Shown: in pieces, positions 26,610-36,145 of the stretch
How the letters are laid out: each line of letters starts with the position of its first letter
Position numbering within the stretch: position 1 is the stretch's first letter
DNA from: Caulobacter sp.
Lineage (GTDB): Bacteria; Pseudomonadota; Alphaproteobacteria; Caulobacterales; Caulobacteraceae
Direction of reading: 5' to 3'
Assembly: GCA_030678995.1 (NCBI GenBank)
Contig: JAUXTQ010000024.1
Span: forward strand, 1 to 64,000
Length of the DNA stretch: 64,000 bases
Position numbers and translations under genes: made by a program
Notes under the pieces: generated by a model
Told to the model about the DNA's origin: nothing
The model's database searches: none
What the model saw: the letters and a program-made list of their open reading frames with translations, nothing else

Positions 26610-27400
26610 CCCTGCGGCTGGCCCATCTGTCGGACATTCACTTCGGCGGCGAAAACAAACCGGCGGTGGCCGGTGTCACCCGCTGGATCGCCGAACACAG
26701 GCCGGATCTGGCCATCATCACCGGCGATGTCACCCGCGAAGGCGCGCCCTCGGAGTTCGCCGACGCCCGCATCTGGATCAAGGGCCTGGCCGCCGAGTCG
26801 CTGGTCGTGCCGGGCAACCATGACACCCCCTACTTCAGCCTGATGAGGCGGCTGTTCGCGCCGTGGAAGCGCTATGAGCGGCACTTCGGCGAGCTTCCGC
26901 GCGAGGCGCTGCGGCGGCCCGGACTGGCCATCGCCTCGGTCAACACCGCCCGGGGGGTGCAGCTGCGCGCCAACTGGTCGAAGGGCGCCATCGCGGCCCA
27001 CCAGGCGGCGCGGGCGATCCAGGCCCTGGCGCCCGCGACGGGCGGAGCCCTGAAGATCGTCGCCTGCCATCATCCCCTGATCGAGATGATCGGCGGGCCC
27101 ATGAGCGGCGCGGTTCATGGCGGGCGGGAGGCGGCGGACGCCTTCGCCGAGGCGGAGATCGACCTGGTCCTGACCGGCCACGTCCACGCGCCCTTCGCGC
27201 TGCCCCTTCCGGGCGGCGACGGCAGGACCTGGGCGGTGGGGGCCAGCACCCTGTCGGTGCGCGAGCGGGGCGCGCCAATCGGCTTCAACTGCATCGAGGT
27301 CGAAGCCGGGTTCGTCCATGTCACGGCCCTGGCCTGGACTGGCTCGCATTTCGAGCCCTGGCGCACCTGGGCGATCGACCGTCGGGCGCCGGTCGCCTGA
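26606..27400 (+). CDS. metallophosphoesterase
   Basis: RLAHLSDIHFGGENKPA...ITGDVTREG...VVPGNHDTPYF...VACHHPL...LTGHVHAPF. Confidence 0.93.
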   Translation: MTLRLAHLSDIHFGGENKPAVAGVTRWIAEHRPDLAIITGDVTREGAPSEFADARIWIKGLAAESLVVPGNHDTPYFSLMRRLFAPWKRYERHFGELPREALRRPGLAIASVNTARGVQLRANWSKGAIAAHQAARAIQALAPATGGALKIVACHHPLIEMIGGPMSGAVHGGREAADAFAEAEIDLVLTGHVHAPFALPLPGGDGRTWAVGASTLSVRERGAPIGFNCIEVEAGFVHVTALAWTGSHFEPWRTWAIDRRAPVA

Positions 27401-27405
27401 TCCTC

Positions 27406-27440
27406 AAACGAAAGCGGCGGCGGGATGACCCGCCGCCGCT
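27406..27440 (-). terminator. terminator hairpin between convergent metallophosphoesterase and DUF1328 genes
   Basis: agcggcggcggg-atga-cccgccgccgct; minus strand followed by ttcgttt. Confidence 0.7.
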
Positions 27441-27465
27441 CCTGCCGTCCGTTCGGGCCGCCCTG

Positions 27466-27636
27466 TCAGGGCGCCCGGCCCCTCACCAGGTGCATCACGG
27501 CCGAAACCAGGAAAAGCACCAGGAAGATGAAGAACAGGATTTTGGCGATGTCGACAGCCGCTCCGGCCAGTCCGCCAAAACCAAGGAACGCGGCAATCAG
27601 CGCCACGACCAGAAATATCAGGGCCCACCTCAGCAT
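27466..27636 (-). CDS. DUF1328 (YtjA-like) small membrane protein
   Basis: [53 protein letters not shown]. Confidence 0.92.
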   Translation of the reverse strand: MLRWALIFLVVALIAAFLGFGGLAGAAVDIAKILFFIFLVLFLVSAVMHLVRGRAP

Positions 27637-27693
27637 CTCGTCTTCCTCCCACTTGCATGGGCCGCGATTGTCCAGCCCTGTTCCTGACAACGC

Positions 27694-28356
27694 TCAGGAG
27701 GCGGCCGCGTTCCTCTCCGCCGGGACGGGCGCGGGATAAGCCCAGGCGGGGCCGCGCTTCTGGTGGGCGGCGAACTGGGCGGCCGCGAACGTCCAGTTGG
27801 GCAGGGCGTCGAACCAGGCCTCCAGGAAGCCCTTCCGGTCATTCTGGTAATCCAGGTAGTAGGCGTGTTCCCACAGGTCGCAGACCAGCAGGGCGGTGAC
27901 CCCGTCCATCGGCACGGGCCCCTTGGCGTCGTGGGTGGTGATCACCTTCAGCCCGCTCGCGCCGGCGATGAGCCAGACCCAGCCGGAGCCGAAATGCTCC
28001 GCGCCGGCGTTGACAAAGTTGGTCTTCAGGCCGGGCAGGCCGCCGAACGCCGCCGCGATGGCCTCGGCCAGGACTCCGTCGGGCCTGGCCGCCTCGGCCG
28101 ACATGGCTTGCCAGAAAAAGGCATGGTTCCAAGCCTGGGCGGCATTGTTGAACAGCTTGGCCTGACCGGGATCACCCGCCGTCTGGCGGATCACCGCCTC
28201 AAGGCTGTCGGGATGGTCGCCCGCCTCGTCCAGCAGGCGGTTCAGCGTATCGACGTAGGTCCTGTGGTGCTTGCCGTGATGAAACCGCAGGGTCTCGGCC
28301 GAGATCACCGGCCCCAGGGCGTCGCGCCGGTAGGGCAGGTCAGGAAGGATGAACAT
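27694..28356 (-). CDS. superoxide dismutase (Fe/Mn family)
   Basis: LPDLPYRRDALGPVISAETLRFHHGKHHRTYVDTLNRL...NNAAQAWNHAFFWQ...LLVCDLWEHAYYLDYQNDRKGFLEAW. Confidence 0.95.
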   Translation of the reverse strand: MFILPDLPYRRDALGPVISAETLRFHHGKHHRTYVDTLNRLLDEAGDHPDSLEAVIRQTAGDPGQAKLFNNAAQAWNHAFFWQAMSAEAARPDGVLAEAIAAAFGGLPGLKTNFVNAGAEHFGSGWVWLIAGASGLKVITTHDAKGPVPMDGVTALLVCDLWEHAYYLDYQNDRKGFLEAWFDALPNWTFAAAQFAAHQKRGPAWAYPAPVPAERNAAAS

Positions 28357-28402
28357 GGCTCGCTCCGGGGACTGACCTGGAAGGAAGCGTCCCGGCGCCC
28401 GG

Positions 28403-28801
28403 TCAGTTCCGGTCTTGCGACGGCTTGTCCATGAAGGCGCGGATCACGGCGGCGGCCAGCTGCGGATTGCGCAGGGCATAGACGCCCGCGGCAACCGCCG
28501 CGCTCGCCGACAGCAGGGGGTGGTCGCGGACCAGACCCATGATGGTCTCGACCATCGAGGCGTCGGCGGCGACGGGGGCGGCCCTGGCCTTGCGGTCGCC
28601 CTCGGCCTTGCGCGCGGCGGCGAAGCCGGCGATCGCCACGGCCAGCGCCGATACGCCGGAGATGATCGCCGCCGCCCCCGCCGTCCCGACGTACGGCTGG
28701 ATGAAGGCGAACAGAGCGAAAAAGGCGGAAAAGACGCCGACGGCCGCGGCCGCCGCGATCGCGGCGCCGGCCGCCAGGGCCATCAGCGTCCGCTCCATCA
28801 T
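28403..28801 (-). CDS. small membrane protein, putative phage-holin-superfamily/YqjE-like
   Basis: MMERTLMALAAGAAIAAAAAVGVFSAFFALFAFIQPYVGTAGAAAIISGVSALAVAIAGFAA; downstream of DUF883 gene. Confidence 0.65.
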   Translation of the reverse strand: MMERTLMALAAGAAIAAAAAVGVFSAFFALFAFIQPYVGTAGAAAIISGVSALAVAIAGFAAARKAEGDRKARAAPVAADASMVETIMGLVRDHPLLSASAAVAAGVYALRNPQLAAAVIRAFMDKPSQDRN

Positions 28802-29148
28802 TAGCGGCGGTCGCCGCGGCTGGCGAGCAGAAGCCCGATCAGAACGCCCACGCCGACGCCGGCCAGGGTGGCGGCCACGGGTCGTTCCTTGACCCTCTCG
28901 ACGACGTAACGCTGGGCTTCGTCGAGCTGCTGCCCGGCCGTGTCGGCATAGGCGCGGCTCTGCGCCCGCAGGGTTTCCATGCCTTCGCGGACGGCCGTTT
29001 CGGTGCGGTGGGCCGCCCCGGTGAGGCGTTCACGGGCCTGGTCGGCGGCATCGACGAAGCTGCGCTCGGCGTGCTTGGCGGCGCTCTTGAGGGCCGTCTT
29101 GGCCTGATCGGCTTCGGTCGATGCGGGCGTGGTTGCGTTGGTGGACAT
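28801..29148 (-). CDS. DUF883/ElaB-YqjD-like membrane-anchored protein
   Basis: ...QLDEAQRYVVERVKERPVAATLAGVGVGVLIGLLLASRGDRR C-terminal TM typical of DUF883. Confidence 0.85.
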   Translation of the reverse strand: MSTNATTPASTEADQAKTALKSAAKHAERSFVDAADQARERLTGAAHRTETAVREGMETLRAQSRAYADTAGQQLDEAQRYVVERVKERPVAATLAGVGVGVLIGLLLASRGDRR

Positions 29149-29212
29149 GACAGGCTCCAGGTTCGCGGGCGCGCCGGGTCCGGCGGCCCTCCGTTCAGGG
29201 GGACTACCGGTC

Positions 29213-29238
29213 AACGCGATGTCGCGAGATCGAGTTCC
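29213..29238 (-). promoter_or_regulatory. EcfG-type promoter upstream of DUF883 gene
   Basis: plus aacg-N17-gttcc = minus GGAAC-N17-CGTT. Confidence 0.82.
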
Positions 29239-29315
29239 ACCCTAAACTGACAGGGCGTTGAACGCCACGGATTCTCGCTTCTCGCGCGACTGCCGGTTAC
29301 CCGGTATGGTGAGGC

Positions 29316-31268
29316 ATGGACGACGCCGCGTCACGGGCGCCAGAAACGGATGAAGCCGCGCGCCTGCGGGCGCTCGGGGCTCTGCATGCGCTCGACAGCG
29401 GCTCGGACGGCCGCTTCGACCGGCTGGCCCGCATGGCGGCGATGATCCTGCACGCGCCCCGCGCGGCGGTGGTGCTGATCGACGAGCATCGGCTTTGGCA
29501 CAAGGCCCGCATCGGCATTCCGGCCGGCGAGCACCCCCGGGCGGGCAGTGTCGCCGACCTGATGGTCCGGCACGGCGCCACGGTGTTCAGCAACGACATC
29601 AGCGTTGATCCAAGGTTCGCCTCGCTGACCAATCGCCGCAACCAGGCGGACGTGCGGTTCTATGCCGGCGCGCCCCTGATCGCGCCGGGCGGACAGGTGA
29701 TCGGGCTGCTGGCGGTGGAGGACCCCGAACCGCATGGCCCGCATACGGCGGCCGAGCAACAGGCCCTGGAGGACCTGGCGGCCCTGGCCATGGAGATGCT
29801 GGTCCACGACGCCGACATCATTGACGCCGAACGCCGCACACGCCTGGACCAGCGCCGGGTCGAACTGGCTCTGGACGCCGCCGGCCTCGGCGAATTCGAG
29901 TGGGACATCGCCGCGGACCAGATGTTCCTCAGCGAGCGGATGAAGGCCCTGACCGGCCTCACGGCCAGCTCGTTGAAGGGCGAGGGCGGCGACGTTTCCT
30001 TCCGTTTCGTCCATCCCGCGGACGCCCAACGCCTGCGCGAGGAAGTCGACCGCGGGCTGAGGACCGAGGGCCGCTATTCCGCCGAATACCGCATCATCCG
30101 GCCCGATGACGGCCGTGAGCGATGGATGCAGGGCGCCGGCGTGGTGGTCACTGACCGGAGCGGAGCGCCGCTGCGGGTCATCGGCGTGGTGCGCGACATC
30201 ACCGAACGCAAATCGGAGGAGGAGCATCGCGAGACGCTTCTGGCCGAACTCGACCACCGAGTGAAGAACGTGCTGGCGGCGGTCCAGTCGCTGGCTGCCC
30301 AGTCGGCGCGACGCACCACCTCGACCGAGGGATTCCTCGCCGCCTTCGCCGGGCGGCTCAAGGCGATGGCCTCGGCGCATGAACTGCTGACCGCCACGCG
30401 CTGGCGCGGCGCAAGCCTTGCCCATATTGCGGCGGCCGAACTGGGCGGTCTGGCCCCCGGCCAGGCGCGCTGGGAAGGCCCGGACCTGACCCTGACGCCC
30501 CGGGCGGCCAACGCCGTGTCCCTGGCCCTGCACGAACTGGCCACCAACGCGGTGAAGTACGGCGCCCTTTCGGTGGAGACCGGCCGGGTGGAAGTCGACT
30601 GGACGGTCAACCCCCAGGGCGGTTTCACCCTGCGATGGGTCGAAAGCGGCGGACCCAGGGTCACGCCGCCCGAGCGGCGCGGCTTCGGCTCAACCCTGCT
30701 GGACAAAGTTACGGGACGGGAACTGGGTGGCGAGAGCCGGATCGACTATCGCGCCGACGGCGTCTGCGCCGTGCTGGAGGCCGACGCGCGGGCCGTGGCC
30801 CGGGCCGACCAGGAGGCGGCCGTCGTCGAGACTGGCGCCCCCACCGGCGCCGGCGCTTCCCACGGCCTTGCCGAGGCGGCGTGCGGCGGCGTTGAGGGGT
30901 TGCGCCTGCTGGTCGTCGAGGACGCCGTCCTGCTGGCCATGGAGCTCGAGGCGGGCCTGGTCGAAGCCGGCGCGGTGATTGCCGGCAGCGCCGCGGAACT
31001 GGCCGAGGCCATGGCTATGCTCCATCTGGACATCGACGCCGCGGTGCTGGACGCCAACCTCAACGGGGAGTCCGTCGCCCCACTGGCGGCCGCGCTGCGG
31101 GCCCGCGGGACGCCGTTCGTGTTCGCCACGGGCTACGGCGATCGCGGCGCGCCGGAAGGGTTCGACGCCCCGGTGGTGCGCAAGCCGTACAATGTTCACC
31201 AGATTGTCAGGGCGCTGGTGGAGGCGGTGGACCGAGTGTCCACGAATGGAGCCCCGGAGGGCCCGTAG
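29316..31268 (+). CDS. hybrid HWE histidine kinase: GAF-PAS-HWE kinase-receiver
   Basis: GAF-like N-terminus, PAS/PAC (DGRERWMQGAGVVVTDRSGAPLRVIGVVRDITERK), AELDHRVKNVLAAVQSLAAQSAR HWE box, C-terminal VVEDAVLLAMELEAGL receiver. Confidence 0.92.
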   Translation: MDDAASRAPETDEAARLRALGALHALDSGSDGRFDRLARMAAMILHAPRAAVVLIDEHRLWHKARIGIPAGEHPRAGSVADLMVRHGATVFSNDISVDPRFASLTNRRNQADVRFYAGAPLIAPGGQVIGLLAVEDPEPHGPHTAAEQQALEDLAALAMEMLVHDADIIDAERRTRLDQRRVELALDAAGLGEFEWDIAADQMFLSERMKALTGLTASSLKGEGGDVSFRFVHPADAQRLREEVDRGLRTEGRYSAEYRIIRPDDGRERWMQGAGVVVTDRSGAPLRVIGVVRDITERKSEEEHRETLLAELDHRVKNVLAAVQSLAAQSARRTTSTEGFLAAFAGRLKAMASAHELLTATRWRGASLAHIAAAELGGLAPGQARWEGPDLTLTPRAANAVSLALHELATNAVKYGALSVETGRVEVDWTVNPQGGFTLRWVESGGPRVTPPERRGFGSTLLDKVTGRELGGESRIDYRADGVCAVLEADARAVARADQEAAVVETGAPTGAGASHGLAEAACGGVEGLRLLVVEDAVLLAMELEAGLVEAGAVIAGSAAELAEAMAMLHLDIDAAVLDANLNGESVAPLAAALRARGTPFVFATGYGDRGAPEGFDAPVVRKPYNVHQIVRALVEAVDRVSTNGAPEGP

Positions 31269-31319
31269 GGACAATCCTCTCCCCGGTCAGGCCCCTCCGC
31301 GGTCAGGATGATCTTGGGG

Positions 31320-32528
31320 TCAGACGATGCCCCGGCTTCTCAAGGCCGCGACTTCCCCCGCCGAGAGTCCCGCCCGCCCGGTCAGCACCGCGTCGGTGTG
31401 TTCGCCCAGCGCCGGGCCGGGCCAGCGGACCGAGCCGGGGGTAACCGTCAGTTTCGGGAAGGCGTTCTGCATCTTCACGCTGCCGAACACCGGATGCGGC
31501 GTTTCGATGATGGCTTCGCGGGCCGCGAACTGCGGGTCGGCGAGCATGTCCGGCGCGCGGTAGACCCGGCCGGCGGCGACGCCCTTGTCTTCCATCAGGG
31601 CCAGCAGGGCGTCGGCGTCGAGCGTCGCGGTCCAGACGCCGATCAGGGCGTCCAGCTCCGCCTGGTTCTCGCCCCGGGCGGCATGGCCGGCATAGCGCGG
31701 ATCCTCGGCCAGCTCCGGCCGGCCCATGGCCTCGCAGAGCCGTTTGAACAGGGTGTCCTGGTTGGCCCCGATGACCACCAGCGCGCCGTCCCGGGTGGGA
31801 TAGGCGTTCGACGGCGCGATGCCTGGCAGCACCGAGCCCGACCGTTCGCGGACATAGCCCGTCAGGCCGTACTCGGTGATCAGATTCTCCATCACCGACA
31901 GCACGCTCTCGTAGATCGCCGCGTCGACGACCTGACCCTTGCCGCTGCGGTGGCGGGCGTGGAGGGCCATCATGGTTCCCAGCGCCGCGTGCAGCCCGGC
32001 CAGGCTGTCGCCCACTGAGATGCCGGCCCGCGCCGGGGCGCGATCAGGTTCGCCGGTGATGTAGCGCAGGCCTCCCATGGCCTCGCCGATCAGGGCGTAG
32101 CCGGCGCGCGAGGCGTAGGGGCCGGTCTGGCCGAAGCCCGATACCCGGGCCATGACCAGGCCGGGGTTGTCGGCCGACAGGCTGTCGTAGCCGAGACCCC
32201 ATTTCTCCAGGGCCCCCGGCCGGAAGTTCTCCACCAGCACATCGGCCCCGCCGATCAGCTTGCGGGCGATGGCCTGGCCCTCGGGAGTGCGCAGGTTGAG
32301 GGTCACCGACTTCTTGTTGCGGCCGATCACCGGCCACCAGGGCGAATGGCCGTTGGGCAGGCTGCGGCCCCACTGGCGCATCGGATCGCCGGCCTTGGGA
32401 TCCTCGATCTTGATCACCTCCGCGCCGAAGTCGCCGAGGATCTGGCCACAGAAGGGACCCGCGATCAGCGTGCCCATCTCGATGACGGTCAGGCCCTCCA
32501 GCGGGCCGGCGGCAGGGTGTTGGCTCAT
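31320..32528 (-). CDS. CaiB/BaiF family (class III) CoA-transferase
   Basis: PLEGLTVIEMGTLIAGPFCGQILGDFGAEVIKIEDPKAGDPMRQWG. Confidence 0.94.
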   Translation of the reverse strand: MSQHPAAGPLEGLTVIEMGTLIAGPFCGQILGDFGAEVIKIEDPKAGDPMRQWGRSLPNGHSPWWPVIGRNKKSVTLNLRTPEGQAIARKLIGGADVLVENFRPGALEKWGLGYDSLSADNPGLVMARVSGFGQTGPYASRAGYALIGEAMGGLRYITGEPDRAPARAGISVGDSLAGLHAALGTMMALHARHRSGKGQVVDAAIYESVLSVMENLITEYGLTGYVRERSGSVLPGIAPSNAYPTRDGALVVIGANQDTLFKRLCEAMGRPELAEDPRYAGHAARGENQAELDALIGVWTATLDADALLALMEDKGVAAGRVYRAPDMLADPQFAAREAIIETPHPVFGSVKMQNAFPKLTVTPGSVRWPGPALGEHTDAVLTGRAGLSAGEVAALRSRGIV

Positions 32529-32538
32529 GGCCCGCCGA

Positions 32539-35500
32539 TTAGCCGACCTGGCTCACGTTGTCGTCCGAGTTCCGGTCGATCAGGAAGTTGTAGGGATCGA
32601 CCCCCCCATACCGCGGCGCCTTGTCCACGACGAAGGTCAGGGTCTGGGTCCCGCTCCGGATCGGCCGCCGCTCGAACAGCAGGATGTTGCCCCGGTCGAA
32701 GCCCTTCTTGCCGGGCATGGCGGTAAACAGGCCCACGTCCAGGGTCTCGGCCAGCGGCGCCTCGGTCTCCACGCCCTTGCCGTCGGCGTACATCTTGCGG
32801 GCCGTCACCTTCAGCGTGACGTCGAAGCGTCCATCGGCCCGCTTCTTCACCGTCATCCCGGTGGTGCGGATGTCGTAGAGGGTGATCTTCTCGAACAGGT
32901 CGGAGATCAGCGCCTTCCGGTCCGGCGCCTCCTCGTTGAGAATGTCGACGAAATCCCGGGTGCTGGCGTAGGGCGCGGTCTTGAAGGCGAAGCGGGCCAG
33001 CAGCCGGCGCAGGGCGCGGTTGACCGTCGCCTCGCCGATCTCGTGCTGCAGCCGGTACATCACCAGCCCGCCCTTGTTGTAGTAGATGTAGGGCTGGTCC
33101 TCGACGCGCATCAGCGGCTGTTCGTCGACCACGTCCGACCCGCGTTCCCGCAGGTAGCGGTCCAGCTCGAACTTGAGGAACCGGCGGATCTGGTCCTCGC
33201 CATGAATCCGCTTCATCACCATCAGGGCGGAGTACTGGGCGAAGGTCTCGCTGAGCATCGCCGCGCCCTGCTGGTTGGCGCCGATCAGCTGGTGCGCCCA
33301 CCACTGGTGGCCGATTTCGTGCGCCCCGACATAGGTGACCATGTCGACCTTTTCGGGGTCGGCGTAGTTGGCGATGAAGAACAGGTTCTCCGACCAGGGC
33401 ACCGTGTTGGCGAACGATTGGGCGAAGTTGGCGTAGGCGGGGAATTCCAGGAAGCGCAGCTGGGTGAACTGATAGGGGCTGAACTCGGCCTGCATGTAGT
33501 CCAGCGACACCTTCGCCGCCGTCTCCATCCGTTCCACGTTCCAGGGGTGTTCGGGGTGGTAGTAGACCGCCAGGTCGACGCCCTTGTAGCGCTGGCTCGA
33601 GACCGCATAGCGGCCCGACTGGACCGAATAGAAGGGCAGGCCCGGCGACTCGGCCACGAACCGCACCTTGCGCCGCCCGCCGGAGACCAGCTCGCCGACC
33701 ATGCGGCCCGGCGCGATGGCCAGCTGGTCGTCGTCGGTTTCAACGCTGATGTTGGCGGTGGTGTAGTCGGCGTCCCGGCGGAAGGCGTTGAACCGGCGCG
33801 CGCCGACGTCATCCAGCGAGGGCGGCCGGATATCGATTGGGGTGAGCTTCAGCTTGCGGCGGACGGCGCGGTCCTGCAGGAACCCGCCGGCCTCCACGCC
33901 CAGGAAAGGCGCGATCTCGGTGTTGTTGAGGAATGCGCCGTTGGCCACGACCCGCCGCTCGTCGCCGCGATTGCGGAACCCCAGCTGGCGGCGCTCGGTC
34001 TCGAAGGTGAACACCCGCCGCGCGCCGTTCAGCAGCGGCGTGTCCAAAGCGTAGACCCGGTAGTTGAACCTCTCTTCGTTGCGCACCAGCCGCCCCTCGA
34101 CCGACACGCTGACGATGCGCACGTCGCGGTCGAAGGCGAGGTGAAGCTCCCTCAGCGTCTCGCCGGTCCGATTCTCGATCAGATAGCGGCCCTTGGTCAC
34201 CGCCCGCGGCTCGCGCGGCCAGAACCGCACGTCCAGGTCCATGCTGACGATGCTTGGGCGCGGCAGGTCCTTCAGTGACCCGAGGGTCTTCTCGTAGTCG
34301 GCCAACCACCGCTCGTCCGACTTCTCGGTGCGATACTCGTTGAGCACGTTGGTGTTGTAGTAGATCCACCCCCCGGACCCGACAAACAGGGCCAGGCCGA
34401 CGGCGGCGGTCATTCCGGCCTTGCCGGTCAGCCGCGAGGGCAGGCGGGCGAGCCGCGGTGTCAGCCGGCTCTCCGTGCCGCGGCGCCACAGGGCGTAGGC
34501 GAGGACGGCCAGGATCAGGCAGAAGGCGGACCAGTAGAGCCGGATCCACCAGGCGCCGATCCAGAATCTGCCCAGGCCGTTCATGTCCGACAGCGGAACG
34601 ATCGGTCCCAGGAAACCGCCGCCGAAGATGTAGAGGGCATGGTCGAAGCCGGCGTCGGGCAGGGTCATGCCGGCGACCACCACCAGCATCATCAGGCCCC
34701 AGCCGATGAACTTGTGCGGGGCGACCGCCTGCAGGAACACCGCCAGCACCGCCGTGAGGGTCAGGTTCACGCTGATCGGCAGGACGTACCAGAGCAGGTA
34801 GCGGTCGAAGCGGAAGTCGAAATAGCCCTTCAGGGTCTGGACCAGCACCGCGGCGATGACGCTGACGATGACGGTGGAGATCAGCACCAGGGCAATGGCC
34901 AGGATCTTCGGGGCGACGAAGGCCCAGTCCGGCACGGGCGTGCAATCGACGATCTCGTGGGTCTTGCGCTCGCGCTCCCGCCAGACCAGCTCGCCCGCGT
35001 AGTAGATGGCGATGATCACCGGGATGATCGAGAACGAGCCCAGCAGCGGCATGATCAGCGCCCGGGTCACCGGGTAGATGACGCCGCCGAAGCGCGATGC
35101 ATCGGTGGCGAACCACAGCGCGCCCATGGAGTTGAACAGGCCGATGGCCAGCAGGACGACATAGGCCGGGCTGCCGAACACCTGGGCCATGTCCAGCCGC
35201 GTGCGGACCATCAGCTGCGCCCAGGCGGTGGCCCGGCCAAACGTCGGGCGCGGCAGGGCGGCGAGGGGCGGGGGCGGCGCCTCGGGCGCGGCGGCGGCGG
35301 CCAGCTTCTGGGTGCGGGCCCGCTTGCCCGACTGCGCCGCGGACTGGAAACCGAACAGCGGATAGGCCAGGGCGAGGACGGCAAATCCGAGGCTGGTGAA
35401 GATCACCCGGTTCCACAGCAGCGCGCCCTCCAGGGCGGGGACCAGGCTGTTGCGCTCGGAGACGGTCCAGAACTTGGTCGCCACGCCGAAGGCGGCGGCG

Positions 35501-36135
35501 CCGAATGGCTCCCACAGCGCCGCGGCCTTCTCGTACTCCGGCCGGTCGAGGGCGATGGTGGCGACCACCCAGACAACCAGCAACCCGACGACGCCGACAT
35601 AGGTCCACATCATCGAGCGGGTGATGGTGGCCAGGGCGAAGAACAGCGCCGAGGTCAGGAACACCACGGGCAGGGCCATCACCAGATAGCCGAACAGGTA
35701 GGCCTGCGGGATCAGCGGGCCGAGCGTCTCCCTGTCCAGCCAGGGCATGGCCGCCCCCAGCGCCAGCGCGCCCGGCACCGTCAGGAAGGCCAGCATGGCC
35801 GCTCCGAAAGCGCCGGTGAACCGGCCGTAGAGGTAGGCGAACTTGGTGATCCGCGTGGATCGCAAGAGGGGGCCGAACCCCGTCTCGTCGTCCCGCACGA
35901 TGACGTTGGCGACAAAGGCCGTGGTCACGAACATGAAGAAGATGGCGAAGATCAGCTGGGTCTGGACGACCTGGTAGGGCGCGTTACGGTGCATGCCGCC
36001 GCCGTCCCCGCCGACGGTGATGGCGTCCACCGCGACCGACAGAAAGGTCAGCAGGAAGAAGATGCCGGTGGAGATCCAGAACACCGGCTGGCGGATCTGG
36101 TAGCGGAATTCGAAGCCTGCGACCTTGCCGAACAT
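32539..36135 (-). CDS. ABC-2-type permease fused to M1 aminopeptidase-like domain (1198 aa)
   Basis: N-terminal multi-TM halves; C-terminal VGAHEIGHQWWAHQLIGANQQGAAMLSETFAQYSALMVM (HExxH-x18-E M1 zinc site). Confidence 0.92.
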   Translation of the reverse strand: MFGKVAGFEFRYQIRQPVFWISTGIFFLLTFLSVAVDAITVGGDGGGMHRNAPYQVVQTQLIFAIFFMFVTTAFVANVIVRDDETGFGPLLRSTRITKFAYLYGRFTGAFGAAMLAFLTVPGALALGAAMPWLDRETLGPLIPQAYLFGYLVMALPVVFLTSALFFALATITRSMMWTYVGVVGLLVVWVVATIALDRPEYEKAAALWEPFGAAAFGVATKFWTVSERNSLVPALEGALLWNRVIFTSLGFAVLALAYPLFGFQSAAQSGKRARTQKLAAAAAPEAPPPPLAALPRPTFGRATAWAQLMVRTRLDMAQVFGSPAYVVLLAIGLFNSMGALWFATDASRFGGVIYPVTRALIMPLLGSFSIIPVIIAIYYAGELVWRERERKTHEIVDCTPVPDWAFVAPKILAIALVLISTVIVSVIAAVLVQTLKGYFDFRFDRYLLWYVLPISVNLTLTAVLAVFLQAVAPHKFIGWGLMMLVVVAGMTLPDAGFDHALYIFGGGFLGPIVPLSDMNGLGRFWIGAWWIRLYWSAFCLILAVLAYALWRRGTESRLTPRLARLPSRLTGKAGMTAAVGLALFVGSGGWIYYNTNVLNEYRTEKSDERWLADYEKTLGSLKDLPRPSIVSMDLDVRFWPREPRAVTKGRYLIENRTGETLRELHLAFDRDVRIVSVSVEGRLVRNEERFNYRVYALDTPLLNGARRVFTFETERRQLGFRNRGDERRVVANGAFLNNTEIAPFLGVEAGGFLQDRAVRRKLKLTPIDIRPPSLDDVGARRFNAFRRDADYTTANISVETDDDQLAIAPGRMVGELVSGGRRKVRFVAESPGLPFYSVQSGRYAVSSQRYKGVDLAVYYHPEHPWNVERMETAAKVSLDYMQAEFSPYQFTQLRFLEFPAYANFAQSFANTVPWSENLFFIANYADPEKVDMVTYVGAHEIGHQWWAHQLIGANQQGAAMLSETFAQYSALMVMKRIHGEDQIRRFLKFELDRYLRERGSDVVDEQPLMRVEDQPYIYYNKGGLVMYRLQHEIGEATVNRALRRLLARFAFKTAPYASTRDFVDILNEEAPDRKALISDLFEKITLYDIRTTGMTVKKRADGRFDVTLKVTARKMYADGKGVETEAPLAETLDVGLFTAMPGKKGFDRGNILLFERRPIRSGTQTLTFVVDKAPRYGGVDPYNFLIDRNSDDNVSQVG

Positions 36136-36145
36136 CGGGCGGGCC

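Noticed and set aside
27659-27684. EcfG promoter for the DUF1328 gene
   Set aside because: A minus-strand GGAAC is present at 27684-27680 but no CGTT at N16 or N17 (reads GGCC/GCCC); insufficient.
32260-34278. 672-aa and 525-aa plus-strand ORFs (also 34639-36216)
   Set aside because: Antisense to the ABC permease/M1 fusion; no recognisable features.
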